Below the pieces are notes generated by a model. It made no database searches, was not told the origin of the DNA, and saw only the letters and a program-made list of their open reading frames with translations. Below are positions 56,094-62,742 of a stretch of DNA of 64,000 nt, piece after piece; within the stretch, counting starts at the first letter, position 1, and every line of letters starts with the position of its first letter. Made by a program: the position numbers and the translations under genes. The stretch comes from Neoarius graeffei (lineage: Eukaryota; Chordata; Actinopteri; Siluriformes; Ariidae), in the NCBI RefSeq assembly GCF_027579695.1, contig NC_083571.1:72735279-72799278 (forward strand), in the 5' to 3' direction.

Positions 56094-56364
56094 AAACAGT
56101 ATCGGAAGATACCAGATGGAGTTTTGCCACCGTCTACACCTAAGTTTGCGTACGGAGTCGTGAAGATGAAGAAAGTAAATCTCCATCTTTTCTTTGTATA
56201 ATTTAACTTTGTTTTATGAAATAAATTGTATCATCAATATAACATACGTTGTTATTCATGTGTTTGTTTTATAGTTGAGGAGCGTATCAGACTCTCTGGA
56301 CCTTCTCTCAGTTTCTGGTCCTGTAAAAACTCTTTACCCGCTCACGTTTATTGAGCTCGATCAG
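35934..56364 (+). CDS. glb1: GLB1, acid beta-galactosidase (exons 1-12; 3' end beyond window)
   Basis: Exons: 35934-35987, 46297-46469, 47921-48071, 48738-48798, 48896-48990, 49111-49291, 53554-53612, 53702-53823, 53935-53975, 54065-54177, 56100-56174, 56275-56364. All junctions keep frame with GT-AG introns. The product is the lysosomal glycosidase that removes terminal beta-galactose from GM1 ganglioside and keratan sulphate (GH35). Exon 1 encodes a signal peptide ([18 protein letters not shown]). Exons 2-10 give the TIM barrel: [86 protein letters not shown]. Exons 11-12 begin the C-terminal beta domains. No in-frame stop is seen in the visible part (about 370 codons of ~670). Introns 1, 6, 10 and 12 hold large mobile elements. 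Confidence 0.96.
36834..37213 (+). mobile_element. Full-length tRNA-derived SINE in GLB1 intron 1
   Basis: Starts GGGCGGCACGGTGGTGTAGTGG (with an extra G), has perfect A and B boxes and a GATGAGATGAG tail. It is flanked by ATAAACA on both sides. The best copy for defining the family. Confidence 0.94.
37257..37296. repeat. Perfect 19-bp-arm palindrome
   Basis: TTTCACTCGTGATTTCAAA, a 2-nt spacer, then its exact inverse. In GLB1 intron 1. Confidence 0.9.
37332..38792. mobile_element. Probable non-autonomous hAT element
   Basis: Left AGTGGCGGCTGCTGG resembles the left end of the hAT at 31849. The right end, read inward, is CAGGGGCGATTTCTCAGAGAC. Both subterminal regions carry GGGGAAGC / GCTTCCC words. 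Boundaries and TSD not confirmed. Confidence 0.5.
38801..38890. repeat. (TA)n microsatellite
   Basis: About 37 uninterrupted TA units followed by an interrupted tail. Likely cruciform-forming and length-variable. Confidence 0.95.
38941..39293 (-). mobile_element. tRNA-derived SINE, nearly full length
   Basis: Lacks only the first few bases of the tRNA head; contains ACCACTACACCACC at its right edge. Confidence 0.92.
39430..39668. mobile_element. MITE with CCTCCGCCAAGGAGG end
   Basis: Starts CCTCCGCCAAGGAGGTTATG and ends GGCGGAGGTCTGCACTC. It is absent from the related block at 46755-47013, where the flanks are continuous (AATTGTTTTACATTTTAATC), proving it is an insertion. Confidence 0.85.
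39737..39741. repeat. ATTTG target duplication (left)
   Basis: Matched by ATTTG at 45015-45019 on the other side of the LTR element. Confidence 0.95.
39742..40197 (-). repeat. Sushi-type element, 3' LTR (456 bp)
   Basis: TGTTAG...CCTAACA. Holds a TATTTATA box (minus strand, about 40023-40030) and the predicted RNA start at 39999. A and B boxes of a tRNA-like module lie at 39800-39810 and 39758-39768. Confidence 0.93.
40198..40215 (-). promoter_or_regulatory. Polypurine tract of the Sushi-type element
   Basis: AGAGGGGGGGGG on the minus strand immediately before the 3' LTR; primes plus-strand DNA synthesis. Confidence 0.8.
40211..43606 (-). CDS. pol: Pol polyprotein of the Sushi-type retrotransposon
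   Basis: Frame of 1131 codons; translated by -1 frameshift from gag at 43543-43549, so the functional product starts around residue 20. In order: aspartic protease ([10 protein letters not shown], residues about 64-73), RT with [14 protein letters not shown] and [11 protein letters not shown] (YLDD about 380-383), RNase H ([15 protein letters not shown], about 528), integrase zinc finger (HPGARRT...CEVCTR) and DDE core ([24 protein letters not shown]). A C-terminal chromodomain ([17 protein letters not shown]) follows. All catalytic motifs are intact. The chromodomain probably directs integration to marked chromatin. Confidence 0.95.
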   Translation of the reverse strand: MLHLLWQAWSLPSIMSRTLGKRTAPSSRGRVVMGPTLSPGLPGQGIYIPVSISWGESVHSCQALIDSGAAGNFMDIHFAQSINIPTAPLEVPLSMSALDGQALGDGRVTQVTSPVFLQSQGHKEEISLHLIPSPEFPVILGLPWLTRHNPRIDWVTSQVVEWGPACHASCLLSSSPVSPAEPPDLTELSQVPTEYWDLKEVFSKSRAAVLPPHRAYDCAIDLLPGTTPPRGRLFSLSQPERKAMEEYLKDALVSGFIRPSTSPAGAGFFFVGKKDGGLRPCIDYRGLNKITVRNRYPLPLMSTAFDLLQGATVFTKLDLRNAYHLIRIRQGDEWKTAFNTPSGHYEYQVMPFGLTNAPAVFQALINDVLRDMINLYVFVYLDDMLIFSKTVQEHRHHVRQVLQRLLQNNLFAKAQKCEFHVPEVSFLGFIVRTGQLQMDPAKTLAVRDWPTPKSVKEVQRFLGFANFYRKFIRNFSSVAAPMSDLTKGTGGSYGWSPQAEKAFKDLKARFCTAPILVLPDTSQPFIVEVDASDSGVGAVLSQRSEGKLHPCAYFSHRLSPAESRYDVGDRELLAVKLALEEWRHWLEGAQHPFLVWTDHKNLEYLQQAKRLNPRQARWALFFSRFDFTLSYRPGSKNTKPDALSRLFSATNRENEVGPIIPVSRIVAPVRWGIEEAVRRAQRQDPGPGTGPPGLLYVPHQARAKVLQWGHSSPLTAHPGARRTLDFLKRRFWWPNMEQEVRSFVLSCEVCTRTKNPRQRPQGLLHPLTIPRRPWSHVAVDFITGLPESQGNMVILVIVDRFSKACRFIPLCKLPSALETAKLIFNHVFRVFGLPQDIVSDRGPQFSSRVWHGFCKVIGATASLSSGFHPQSNGQTERLNQDLETTLRGLAMDNPTSWSTWLPWAEYAHNTLQSSATKLSPFQCQFGFQPPLFPDQEEDAGVPSVNQYVRRCRKTWSKVRKTLIQTSKTNQTQANRHRRPAHTFRPGQRVWLSTKDLPLRVENRKLAPRYIGPFKVVRRVNPVSYRLQLPRTLRINPTFHVSLLRPVLTSTYAPAPRNPPPPRIFQGQTVFTVHRLLDSRRVRGGLQYLVDWEGYGPEERCWVPARDVLDKELCRDLHSAHPDRPGNVRRRS
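43510..44529 (-). CDS. gag: Gag protein of the Sushi-type retrotransposon
   Basis: 339 residues from the ATG at 44527-44529, which lies one base past the primer site. Residues about 20-65 form a coiled coil ([20 protein letters not shown]), followed by a Pro/Ala-rich linker. The capsid region ([32 protein letters not shown]) is of the Sushi family from which mammalian PEG10/RTL genes derive. A CCHC knuckle ([14 protein letters not shown]) ends it. It terminates at TGA 30 nt after the slippery site. Confidence 0.94.
   Translation of the reverse strand: MTDSAEAASTVYPANLQGIMAALTRFGATMDAHGRTLTSQREALARHEELLQQIGKTLAQLTSLPASPAPDPVPAPDPAPTPAPVPPAMLPSSPREPSLPAPQRYDGKHSECREFLTQCQLTFELQPTTYTTDRRKIAFVITLLAGKARAWATAIWQRQGPECFDFQLFSEEMLRVFNQADISTDAARKLMSIRQGGSVADYAISFRTLAAVSGWNETALVSAFHHGLSDPIKDGLASIGCPSDLETLISHAIRLDNRMRERHQALSPPSLPTSTWRPSTSFSDCPEPMHVGRTRLSASERERRRRDKCCIYCGKPGHFRASCPELLGKGPPRPAEGGL
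43543..43549 (-). promoter_or_regulatory. -1 ribosomal frameshift site (GGGAAAA)
   Basis: In gag frame the codons read TTG GGA AAA, so the heptamer is G GGA AAA, a canonical X XXY YYZ site. After a -1 slip the frame continues into pol without a stop. Downstream GGAC...GTCC can form a stem, and the loop CGCCCC can pair with GGGGC near 43507, a possible pseudoknot. Confidence 0.85.
44531..44541 (-). promoter_or_regulatory. Self-priming site of the Sushi-type element
   Basis: There is no TGG-type tRNA primer site next to the LTR. Instead AAAGACTCCGT (sense) is the exact 11-nt complement of ACGGAGTCTTT at the predicted RNA 5' end (44806-44816), 31 bp downstream of the TATA-box start. This is the Tf1 arrangement. 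Confidence 0.85.
44543..45014 (-). repeat. Sushi-type element, 5' LTR (472 bp)
   Basis: Same as the 3' LTR apart from tandem duplications of 7 bp (near 44638) and 9 bp (near 44690) and a few substitutions. One of these alters the B box (GGTTTGAATCC). Confidence 0.93.
45695..45904. mobile_element. Long-hairpin MITE, 210 bp
   Basis: Almost the whole element is an inverted repeat: CACTGTAAAAAATGATTTG and GTGTCCGGGCTG read the same inward from both ends, arms about 95 bp. An A/T-run difference interrupts one arm. Confidence 0.9.
46755..47013 (+). repeat. Duplicated block, empty-site copy
   Basis: Paralogous to 39325-39429 plus 39669-39741 plus 45015-45110. Lacks both the MITE (39430-39668) and the Sushi-type element, so it preserves the pre-insertion order. 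Confidence 0.88.
47395..47610 (-). repeat. Dispersed repeat, inverted copy of 26200-26420
   Basis: Shares TTGTATCCCACAATGC, GGCCCTAAATTCATTAATTG and TTCAGTAGCTTTCGGTCC. Confidence 0.6.
49111..49291 (+). CDS. glb1: GLB1 exon 6 (acid/base glutamate)
   Basis: Starts [16 protein letters not shown]. The Glu of the N-E-Y-G motif is the proton donor of GH35 enzymes (Glu188 in the human protein). The exon ends in phase 1 at G/GTGAGG. Confidence 0.95.
49766..51365 (-). mobile_element. Tc1-like transposon, full length
   Basis: 1.6 kb bounded by TA and inverted ends TACAACCCTGATTCCAAAAA with about 45 bp of TIR. In GLB1 intron 6. The same family as the split copy at 3370-7406. Confidence 0.94.
50005..51054 (-). 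pseudogene. Tc1 transposase with one frameshift
   Basis: The ATG at 51052-51054 starts [14 protein letters not shown]. An HTH region follows ([20 protein letters not shown]), then the first catalytic Asp ([11 protein letters not shown]) and LMVWGC. Near 50295 the frame shifts by one. The next frame has DNAKPHPAS (second Asp) and SPIENIW (Glu), 34 residues apart, i.e. the DD34E triad of Tc1. It ends near 50005. The catalytic residues survive but not in one frame. Confidence 0.85.
51366..53497. other. GLB1 intron 6, no gene seen
   Basis: AT-rich, apart from a CpG-rich patch at 51580-51720 of unknown origin. No coding signal. Confidence 0.55.
53498..53546. repeat. (TG)n next to the GLB1 exon 7 acceptor
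   Basis: About 24 TG units end 7 nt before exon 7 (CGCGCAG), replacing a normal polypyrimidine tract. Confidence 0.95.
53702..53823 (+). CDS. glb1: GLB1 exon 8 (catalytic nucleophile)
   Basis: Contains [16 protein letters not shown]. The Glu of S-E-F corresponds to the nucleophile (Glu268 in human). Both catalytic residues are therefore kept, and the gene looks functional as far as visible. Confidence 0.95.
54374..55848. mobile_element. Repeat element with GTGTGCTTGCC ends
   Basis: Two tandem 30-bp units at the left (54374-54394, 54404-54424) each contain the hairpin GTGCTTGCC-AAA-GGCAAGCAC. The right end carries the inverse (GCAAGCACACT, about 55838-55848). Body phrases such as TTTTGGCCCCATT recur every 200 bp. 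In GLB1 intron 10. Confidence 0.65.
55370..55825. repeat. TTAGCATG minisatellite
   Basis: More than 25 imperfect copies of GTTAGCATG / GCTAGCTGTTAGCATG. Palindromic GCTAGC and GCATGC cores recur, so either strand can fold. Confidence 0.9.
56028..56090. repeat. (TG/CG)n next to the GLB1 exon 11 acceptor
   Basis: Ends 9 nt before exon 11 (TATAAACAG), again without a polypyrimidine tract. Confidence 0.93.
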
Positions 56365-56422
56365 GTGAATCACTCACAGCTTCAGCATCACTGTTTGTTT
56401 GTTCGTTTACATGTTGACTTTT

Positions 56423-56829
56423 TGTTAGAACCTGTGTCTGTCTCAGTTCAGATGCGTTGACGTAAGAGCGCTCTGGAGCAGGGAGAAAACAAACCACACG
56501 AATGAAATCAATCTGGTTTATTCAGGCACTGCTCAGTGATACACAAAAAGAGCAGGGTTTATATACATCAGAAGCTTTCGTGACAAGATAGGTAAGGGGC
56601 CCGGGGGCACAAGGTGAACTCGCCAGATAAGGAGTCGTTTTTATTATACATGAAAGAGCAGAATGTACACCCCCTAGAACAGGAGGGTCCAGGAATGTGG
56701 TTTCAGCGAAACTAGAAGGTACAGAGAAGAGCAGAAGAGTATGTTCTCGCGGCTATGCACGTTTACCAGGATGTGAACAGGTCATAAGTTCAGTACAGCT
56801 ATGCACGAGAACACACATACAATCTTACA
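56423..56829 (-). repeat. ERV 2, 3' LTR
   Basis: TGTTAGAACC...AATCTTACA on the plus strand. A purine tract AAAAGAGGGGAT (minus strand, 56830-56841) precedes it in sense. Confidence 0.95.
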
Positions 56830-56877
56830 ATCCCCTCTTTTATACTTTGTTTACAGAGTATAACTACAGTTTAGACT

Positions 56878-57282
56878 CTAATGTATTGGCAGACAAAACT
56901 TCCGCATCGTTCGTATAGATTTTAAGCAATCAGTTAGGTTATTCGACGTGTTCTTGTGACAATTGTGCAAGCCTTTTACCTGCGAGTGGTTAGAAAATTC
57001 GGAATGAGTGTGTGTTTGATTAACTGTATACCCTCCCAGACACACCAAAGTTAAACATGAGCGAGCTAACTGTTGTAAGGCGCCAAACGAGCCGTTCTGC
57101 GACCTAGGAGCGAGAGACACAGATGCTGAGCTCACAGGCATTAAATGACAGACATAACATGATTCATTAGTATGTTGTTTAGCAGTCCAGTTGGCAAATT
57201 GCCAAAAAACGTTGTCCTCGTGGCTGGCTTGAGCGGGATTCCCTGCTCCAAGCACTAAGACCAATACCAGAAGGAAAGTCAT
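56878..57282 (-). pseudogene. env: ERV 2 envelope, N-terminal fragment only
   Basis: Starting at the ATG at 57280-57282 there is a strongly hydrophobic signal peptide (FLLVLVLVLGAG), then FWQFANWTA, CYVCHLMP and several N-X-S/T sites. The frame ends after about 134 residues, close to the 3' LTR. No cleavage site, fusion peptide or membrane anchor is present, so no entry function is possible. If expressed it would be a small secreted glycoprotein. Confidence 0.8.
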
Positions 57283-57528
57283 ACTGGTCACTGACTTTGT
57301 TCTTTCTGTGTCCACAGGATGTAGATAGTTGAAGGTAGCCCAGGCTCACGTGTCTTTCAGATTCTTTAGCCCAGAAGTCTGCAGGACTCACCGACCATCC
57401 CCTCTTTGTAGATCAGCCGAAACCGGATTATTCCAGATGCTGGGGAGAGGATCCCTGAAAAGGCCGTCAGCTGTTGTCACAACAACCTTCTGTAACACAA
57501 AAACCTGTTAGACATCATCATCATAGAT

Positions 57529-60500
57529 TCAATTTACTATTGGAGCCTTCTTGATTCGGCTGGCGTGGATCCACTGTGGAAAAAGGTCAGTTAGTACAGC
57601 CGTTCGAGTTACAGCGAGCACATCCGTGGGTTCACTGTAGGGCGGTTCCTCCAAAGGAGCGCCTAATTTCGCAAATTTCTTTACCAACACTTTATCCCCT
57701 ACCTCAAAGGGGTGAGTGGGTGCCTCAGGAATGGGAGGCTTTTTGGAATTTAGTCTCGTCCAGTACTCATCCAACACCCGCATGAGACCCACGGCGTACT
57801 CACTGAGATGTACATCAAGATCACTCGTTCCTATAGCCTGCATACCTCTGCGCCAGGGTGTAGGAAAAGGCCGGCCCATCACGAGCTCGTACGGAGACAG
57901 GTTGTCGAGGGCCACTTGAGCGGTCATTCGCATGTCAGCGAGAACTAAAGGCAAAACTTGTACCCAATTTTTAGTACCAGCTTCTTGCATGGCTTTACGC
58001 AGCTTACCCTTGATTGTTCTGTTTGCGCGCTCCACAATGCCGGAGGACTGCGGATGGTACGGGATGTGGAAACGCCAATGGATCTTTAAGTCTTTACACA
58101 GTTCTTGTGTCACCTTAGAGGTGAACGGCGTACCTTTGTCAGAGTCTATCCCTACCGGGAGACCATAACGCGGAATGATTTCTTGCGTCAATTTGTTTAC
58201 CGCCGTGCGAGCGTCTTCTTTCCCGCAAGGGAAAGCCTCCACCCATCGTGAAAATTTGTCGACCATGACCAAGAGATACTTAAAGGGGCCCTGTTTTGGC
58301 ATGTGAGTAAAGTCAATCTGCCATTCCTGGAACGGCGTGTCAGGTATGGGAAGGTGCTGATGTACCGCGCCTGGTTTAGATGGATTATTCTGGGCGCACG
58401 TTAAACATCTGTCTAGAATGTGATGTACATCGGTGTGTATTTTGTCGATGCAAAATATTTTGGATAAATCCTCCACTACCCCCCTTCGTCCGCGGTGAGT
58501 GGGACCATGAAACTCGCGGACGAGAAATGGAGTGCAATGTCTAGGCAAACAAAGGCGGCCCTGAGCATCGATCCGAACGCCGTCAGACGGCTGCGCGCCG
58601 CATGAGTCCCAGAAATGGTTGTCTGAGGCCGAAGCGGAGGCCTGGAGGGAGATCAAGTCAATGTCCGGAAGAACGGCACTAATCATACGGCTGGATGAGA
58701 CCAGGGAGAGAGTAAGCGAAGGCGGAAAAACACCGGAGGCAGCCGCGGCTTTGGCAATGCGATCGGCGAGAGAGTTTCCCCTGATCTCAAAAGAGTCCCC
58801 AATACAATGAGCACGAGTCTTAACAATGGCTAAAGAGCGCGGGAGAAGACACGCTGTAATAAGATCAGTAACAAGCGAAGAATGAGAAATGGGCTTACCG
58901 TCTGCAGTGGTGAACCCACGCGAAGCCCAAATCCGACCAAAGTCGTGAGCAACGCCGAAAGCGTAACGTGAGTCAGTGTAGATAGTGACGTCTGTGTCCT
59001 GAGCAATAACACATGCACGGGTTAAAGCGTATAGTTCGGCAGCCTGAGCCGAGGAGAAAGGAAGAGAAAAAGCTTCAACAGTTTCATCAGGAAGGCGGCA
59101 CACAGAATAACCACACACGAAAACGCCGTCAGAGGGGCGTGAGCACGAGCCGTCCACAAACAGCGAATCACCTGAAAGTAACGGGGTGGAGCGTAAGTCG
59201 GGGCGGATACTTGTCTCGAAAAGAATGCTAGAAATGCAGTCGTGTGTTTCAGAAGGAAGAAAATCATCCTGTGAATTGAGGAGGCGCTGAAGCGCGTGCG
59301 CGAGAGAATCAAAGGAGGAGGAGGGCTTAACAGTAAGGTTTTCGGTGGCCAAAAGAATAGACTCGTATCCAGAGCGACGCTGCGCAGATAAATGCTGGGT
59401 ACTGAGGTTCTTTAAAACGTGCACTACATCATGTGAGGTGTGGAGAACGAGCGGGTGAGACAAAACCAGCCGTTCAGCGTCCGTGACCATGACAGCACAT
59501 GCAGCCACCGCCCTGAGGCAAGCAGGGAGACCCTGTGCCACAGAATCAAGAGTTTTAGAGAGGAACGCACAAGGCCGCATACCCCCCCCGTGCTCCTGCG
59601 CCAAAACCCCAGACGCAGTTCCCTGCTGGTTGCACACATATAAATGAAACGGCAAACGGTAATTCGGAAGTCCGAGAGCAGGGGCCGAGCATAAAGCCTG
59701 TTTCAAGGCCCTGAAGGCCGTCAGCATCTCATCAGACCACACCAGGGGCTGAGTCAAAGGGTCCGAGTGCAGAATTGCAGAGCGCAGACACTTGTCATAG
59801 GTGGAACAGTCAGGAATCCACTGGCGGCAGTAATTGATAAGTCCCAGAAAAGCCATGAGGGCGTGTTTGGTGGCAGGCACCTGAGTGTCTAGGATGACCT
59901 GCACACGCTCGGGGCTGAGCCTGCGGGAGCCCTGGGAGAGATCGTGACCCAGATATCGAACAGTGGGGAGGCAGAACTGAAGCTTAGTTCGTGAGACCTT
60001 GAAACCTTCTTGCGCCAGAAGAGAGAGGAGAGCGAGTGTGGCTTTAGCGCAAAGGTCCTCGTCCTCCGCCGTTACCAGAAGATCATCCGCGTATTGGAGC
60101 ACGGAGGAGCCCGAGGGGAGGCACAAATCGGCCAAGGCGTCCCTAACCACGGCTGTGAAGACCGCAGGAGAATCAACATACCCTTGAGGTAACCTGGTCC
60201 AGGTGTACTGCTTACCCCTATGCGTAAAAGCAAACAGGGGCTGTGTCTCACAGCCCACAGGGACGCTGAAAAAGGCAGAACAGAGGTCAATCACAGAGAA
60301 AAACGCATGTTCACACGGAATCGAGGCCATAAGAGAGGGAACGTCTGGAACTAATGGGGCGACTGGGATAATTAACTCATTAATCTTACGCAAGTCCTGG
60401 GTGAAACGCCACGTGCCGTTGGGCTTCTGCACCGGGTTCACTGGGGTGTTATAAGGGCTGACACAGGGAACAACCACACCTTGCTCTAGGAGAGAACACA

Positions 60501-61116
60501 GAACATCATCAATGCCAGACAGTTTAGCTGGGGAAAGGGGGTACTGTTTTACATATACTGGCGAAGAGTGTTTAATGACCGCCTCGTAAGGGGTACAGTT
60601 AACAAAGCCCACCTCGTCCTTATGTTCCGCCCAAAGAGAAGCTGGAAGGTCAGAAAGAGAGGGTGTGAGGTGGGTAACGGCACAAGCAGCATTGAGAAGG
60701 TTATGGGGAAGAGAAAGGGAGGTGAGGGCAAGAGCAGCCGACGAAGTGTCGTCTGGTATGTCAACAACCATGTGTGAGCCACTAAAAGAAATAGAGAGCC
60801 CTAGGAGGCTCATGAGGTCCCGTCCAAGCAGGTTAAAAGGGCAATCAGGCATGCAAACAAAGGAGTGAGAAAACTTCAGTAAAGGATCAAGGGCACAAGT
60901 AACAGAAAGGGGGGGCGTGCAACTGGAATGGAAAGGAACCCCTTCTATTCCCACAGAGCTTACAGACCGTGTAGATAAAGGACCCGCATATTCCCTCCCC
61001 ACTGAGGACATGGTAGCCCCGGTGTCGAGTAAAAAAGGATATTCAGTCCCTGCCAGGCATAAAACAATAGTGGGAAGATCTTCGTTAAGAGGGGAGCTGA
61101 ATAAAAGATTTAACAT
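57529..61116 (-). CDS. pol: ERV 2 pol polyprotein (intact frame)
   Basis: 1195 codons with no stop. Protease (LLDTGA, residues 29-34; FNLLGRDL about 94), RT with LPQGYVDSP and VLQYADDLLV (YADD about 342-345), RNase H (FVDGSCS about 654, YTDSRYAFG about 714), integrase zinc region (about 870-907) and DDE core (IDFTHMP about 935, DSDKGTPF about 992, SSGIVERANR about 1029). The SH3-like end is HPFEVGDKVLVKK. It is in the same frame as gag, 12 codons after the gag amber stop, as in gammaretroviruses. Enzymatic motifs look complete. Confidence 0.94.
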   Translation of the reverse strand: MLNLLFSSPLNEDLPTIVLCLAGTEYPFLLDTGATMSSVGREYAGPLSTRSVSSVGIEGVPFHSSCTPPLSVTCALDPLLKFSHSFVCMPDCPFNLLGRDLMSLLGLSISFSGSHMVVDIPDDTSSAALALTSLSLPHNLLNAACAVTHLTPSLSDLPASLWAEHKDEVGFVNCTPYEAVIKHSSPVYVKQYPLSPAKLSGIDDVLCSLLEQGVVVPCVSPYNTPVNPVQKPNGTWRFTQDLRKINELIIPVAPLVPDVPSLMASIPCEHAFFSVIDLCSAFFSVPVGCETQPLFAFTHRGKQYTWTRLPQGYVDSPAVFTAVVRDALADLCLPSGSSVLQYADDLLVTAEDEDLCAKATLALLSLLAQEGFKVSRTKLQFCLPTVRYLGHDLSQGSRRLSPERVQVILDTQVPATKHALMAFLGLINYCRQWIPDCSTYDKCLRSAILHSDPLTQPLVWSDEMLTAFRALKQALCSAPALGLPNYRLPFHLYVCNQQGTASGVLAQEHGGGMRPCAFLSKTLDSVAQGLPACLRAVAACAVMVTDAERLVLSHPLVLHTSHDVVHVLKNLSTQHLSAQRRSGYESILLATENLTVKPSSSFDSLAHALQRLLNSQDDFLPSETHDCISSILFETSIRPDLRSTPLLSGDSLFVDGSCSRPSDGVFVCGYSVCRLPDETVEAFSLPFSSAQAAELYALTRACVIAQDTDVTIYTDSRYAFGVAHDFGRIWASRGFTTADGKPISHSSLVTDLITACLLPRSLAIVKTRAHCIGDSFEIRGNSLADRIAKAAAASGVFPPSLTLSLVSSSRMISAVLPDIDLISLQASASASDNHFWDSCGAQPSDGVRIDAQGRLCLPRHCTPFLVREFHGPTHRGRRGVVEDLSKIFCIDKIHTDVHHILDRCLTCAQNNPSKPGAVHQHLPIPDTPFQEWQIDFTHMPKQGPFKYLLVMVDKFSRWVEAFPCGKEDARTAVNKLTQEIIPRYGLPVGIDSDKGTPFTSKVTQELCKDLKIHWRFHIPYHPQSSGIVERANRTIKGKLRKAMQEAGTKNWVQVLPLVLADMRMTAQVALDNLSPYELVMGRPFPTPWRRGMQAIGTSDLDVHLSEYAVGLMRVLDEYWTRLNSKKPPIPEAPTHPFEVGDKVLVKKFAKLGAPLEEPPYSEPTDVLAVTRTAVLTDLFPQWIHASRIKKAPIVN

Positions 61117-61152
61117 AGCAACGGTCGGGGTTTCATCGCTCTGAGGGCAGCC

Positions 61153-61155
61153 CTA
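61153..61155 (-). promoter_or_regulatory. gag-pol amber codon (readthrough site)
   Basis: TAG followed by GGC. It is the only stop between gag and pol in that frame. Gammaretroviruses make Gag-Pol by suppressing such a UAG; a GGGC-U-GCCC fold is directly downstream. Confidence 0.75.
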
Positions 61156-61917
61156 TAGCGGGGCGTGATAGCGCTGGTCCTGTCCGTTATTCTGCCGATA
61201 GCCCTTAGGTCCGGGATTCTGGCCTTGCAACACATCCCCTAATTCTCCCGTCCTACTCTGCTCATCCCTCCGCCGCGCATAGCATTCCCTCATCCAGTGG
61301 CCCTCCTTTCCACAATAGTGGCACCTGCCTGTTTTCTTCCGGTTCCCACCCGACCATGTGCGAGGCCCGGTGCGTGTTTTGTCATTATTATGACGATACG
61401 ACCCGGGGCCCTGTGGGGCCACAGATAAACATGCTTTATTAGTCTTACAATCTAACAACCCATCACTTTCCATTGTCCTCAACCGTTCACCCGCTTGGCG
61501 AAGGACCAAATGAGTCCTATCGCTCAAGTGATGTTTCAAAACGTTCTGAACCTCAGGGCGGCAGTTAGATAAAAAGGTGGACAGGAACATTGGATTGGGT
61601 TGAGTCATGTCCAATTCTAACCCACCCAGGTGCTGCCAAACTTCACCAAAACGTTTCCAAAAGGCCGACGTCACTTCTGACTTTTCCTGTTTACAGTTAG
61701 TAACCTGCGACAGATCACGGTTCGCTTGTTTCATAGCCAGTAAATACCTAGTTAACTGCTCACGCAGGAGCTGCAAAGCATTCGGTGTGTCCCTCCAAAA
61801 AAATGTCGACACGGTGCGCTGACGCGGACGGCCACCTTCCTGAGCCGGAGCTATTTCTTCCTTTATATTCATAGCGACGTCATTTCTAGGTTGCAACACA
61901 TCGACTATTTCGAGCAA
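61153..61917 (-). CDS. gag: ERV 2 gag, capsid and nucleocapsid part
   Basis: About 254 codons. A capsid-like region has RDTPNALQLLREQLTRYL, FWKRFGEVW and LSNCRPEVQNVLKHH. It is followed by a basic linker and one CCHC knuckle (CHYCGKEGHWMREC). The N-terminal capsid half is missing and the frame is not continuous with the matrix piece at 62277-62552. Confidence 0.8.
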   Translation of the reverse strand: MLEIVDVLQPRNDVAMNIKEEIAPAQEGGRPRQRTVSTFFWRDTPNALQLLREQLTRYLLAMKQANRDLSQVTNCKQEKSEVTSAFWKRFGEVWQHLGGLELDMTQPNPMFLSTFLSNCRPEVQNVLKHHLSDRTHLVLRQAGERLRTMESDGLLDCKTNKACLSVAPQGPGSYRHNNDKTRTGPRTWSGGNRKKTGRCHYCGKEGHWMRECYARRRDEQSRTGELGDVLQGQNPGPKGYRQNNGQDQRYHAPL

Positions 61918-62176
61918 ACGCTCCTCATCATATAATCTGTGTCAACTGATGAGGTGTTCAAATGTGCGAGCTGATCTGAACAGAGCTGCCAGACATACAC
62001 ATACAGAGGGCTTCCAAACCCATACTGCACACCGCACATTTCACTTACTTCAATAGTTAGTCCATCTGGAGTGGATGTGAGATTTACTTCTAATTTGCAC
62101 ATTAAATCATGTGCTAACAAATTTACTGGACATGTATATGAGATGAGGAATGAGTGGGACGTAACTATTCCTCCCT
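61908..62176 (-). pseudogene. Foreign protease-region fragment inside ERV 2 gag
   Basis: On the minus strand the frame reads TSHSFLISYTCPVNLLAHDL and then KLEVNLTSTPDGL. This resembles the flap and C-terminal GRDL-type segment of a retroviral protease, not gag. It differs from this element's own protease (PFNLLGRDLMSLLG). It sits between matrix and capsid pieces and is in neither frame. Confidence 0.6.
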
Positions 62177-62276
62177 CGCTTTACATGGGAGGTTAACTGA
62201 GAAAGTTTTGGTTTTAGAATAGCCTTTAAAACAGGTCTCGGGGTGTAAACACCCTTTGATTTATCCCATACCTTCT

Positions 62277-62552
62277 TCATGTCAAACCATTTCTTCGTAA
62301 ATCATACCCTGCGCGCATATAAGGGCGGTCCCAATCCGGATCGCCTAAGCTTTCATAAATCATACGGTGCGCTGAAGCAAGAAAGCCTGGATTAAACGTC
62401 CCATCACGGGGATACGATGGAATCTGAGGATTTGCCTCCGTCCACCCAGCCAAATTGTCCAGCCACGGCGTAACGTAATAGCCTAAACCACACTTATTCA
62501 TCCATTCGGCCGGGGTTTCCCCTGGCGCAGGCTTAGGGAACGAGCTTCCCAT
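62277..62552 (-). pseudogene. gag: ERV 2 gag, matrix-like N-terminus
   Basis: The ATG at 62550-62552 begins MGSSFPKP, with Gly at position 2 suitable for myristoylation, then a 91-residue matrix-like region (WMNKCGLGYYVTPWLDNL). It ends in TGA and does not join the capsid frame. Confidence 0.7.
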
Positions 62553-62615
62553 CGTACAATGACAACAAACGGATCTGAAGAGGAACAGACAACAAATATA
62601 GTACAAATTTGTATA

Positions 62616-62690
62616 GCGCGCTCTTCCTGGACTCGAACCAGGGAAAACTGTCCTCCGTAGGACACTACGAAACTACTGCCAACCAGGTAG
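62616..62690 (-). other. tRNA-like fold in the ERV 2 leader
   Basis: In sense: a D-arm-like hairpin CTAC-CTGGTTGGCA-GTAG, a 5-bp anticodon-like stem TGTCC/GGACA with a 6-nt loop, and a perfect T-arm CCTGG-TTCGAGT-CCAGG containing the B-box GGTTCGAGTCC. There is no matching acceptor stem, so it is not a working tRNA gene. Confidence 0.6.
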
Positions 62691-62721
62691 TCAATCAAAC
62701 ATGTCTTACCTGATTGAGAGT

Positions 62722-62739
62722 ATCACGTCGGGGTCACCA
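62722..62739 (-). promoter_or_regulatory. ERV 2 primer-binding site, tRNA-Trp
   Basis: TGGTGACCCCGACGTGAT in sense, 3 nt after the 5' LTR, is an 18-nt perfect complement to the 3' end of eukaryotic tRNA-Trp (ATCACGTCGGGGTCACCA). Confidence 0.88.
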
Positions 62740-62742
62740 AAT

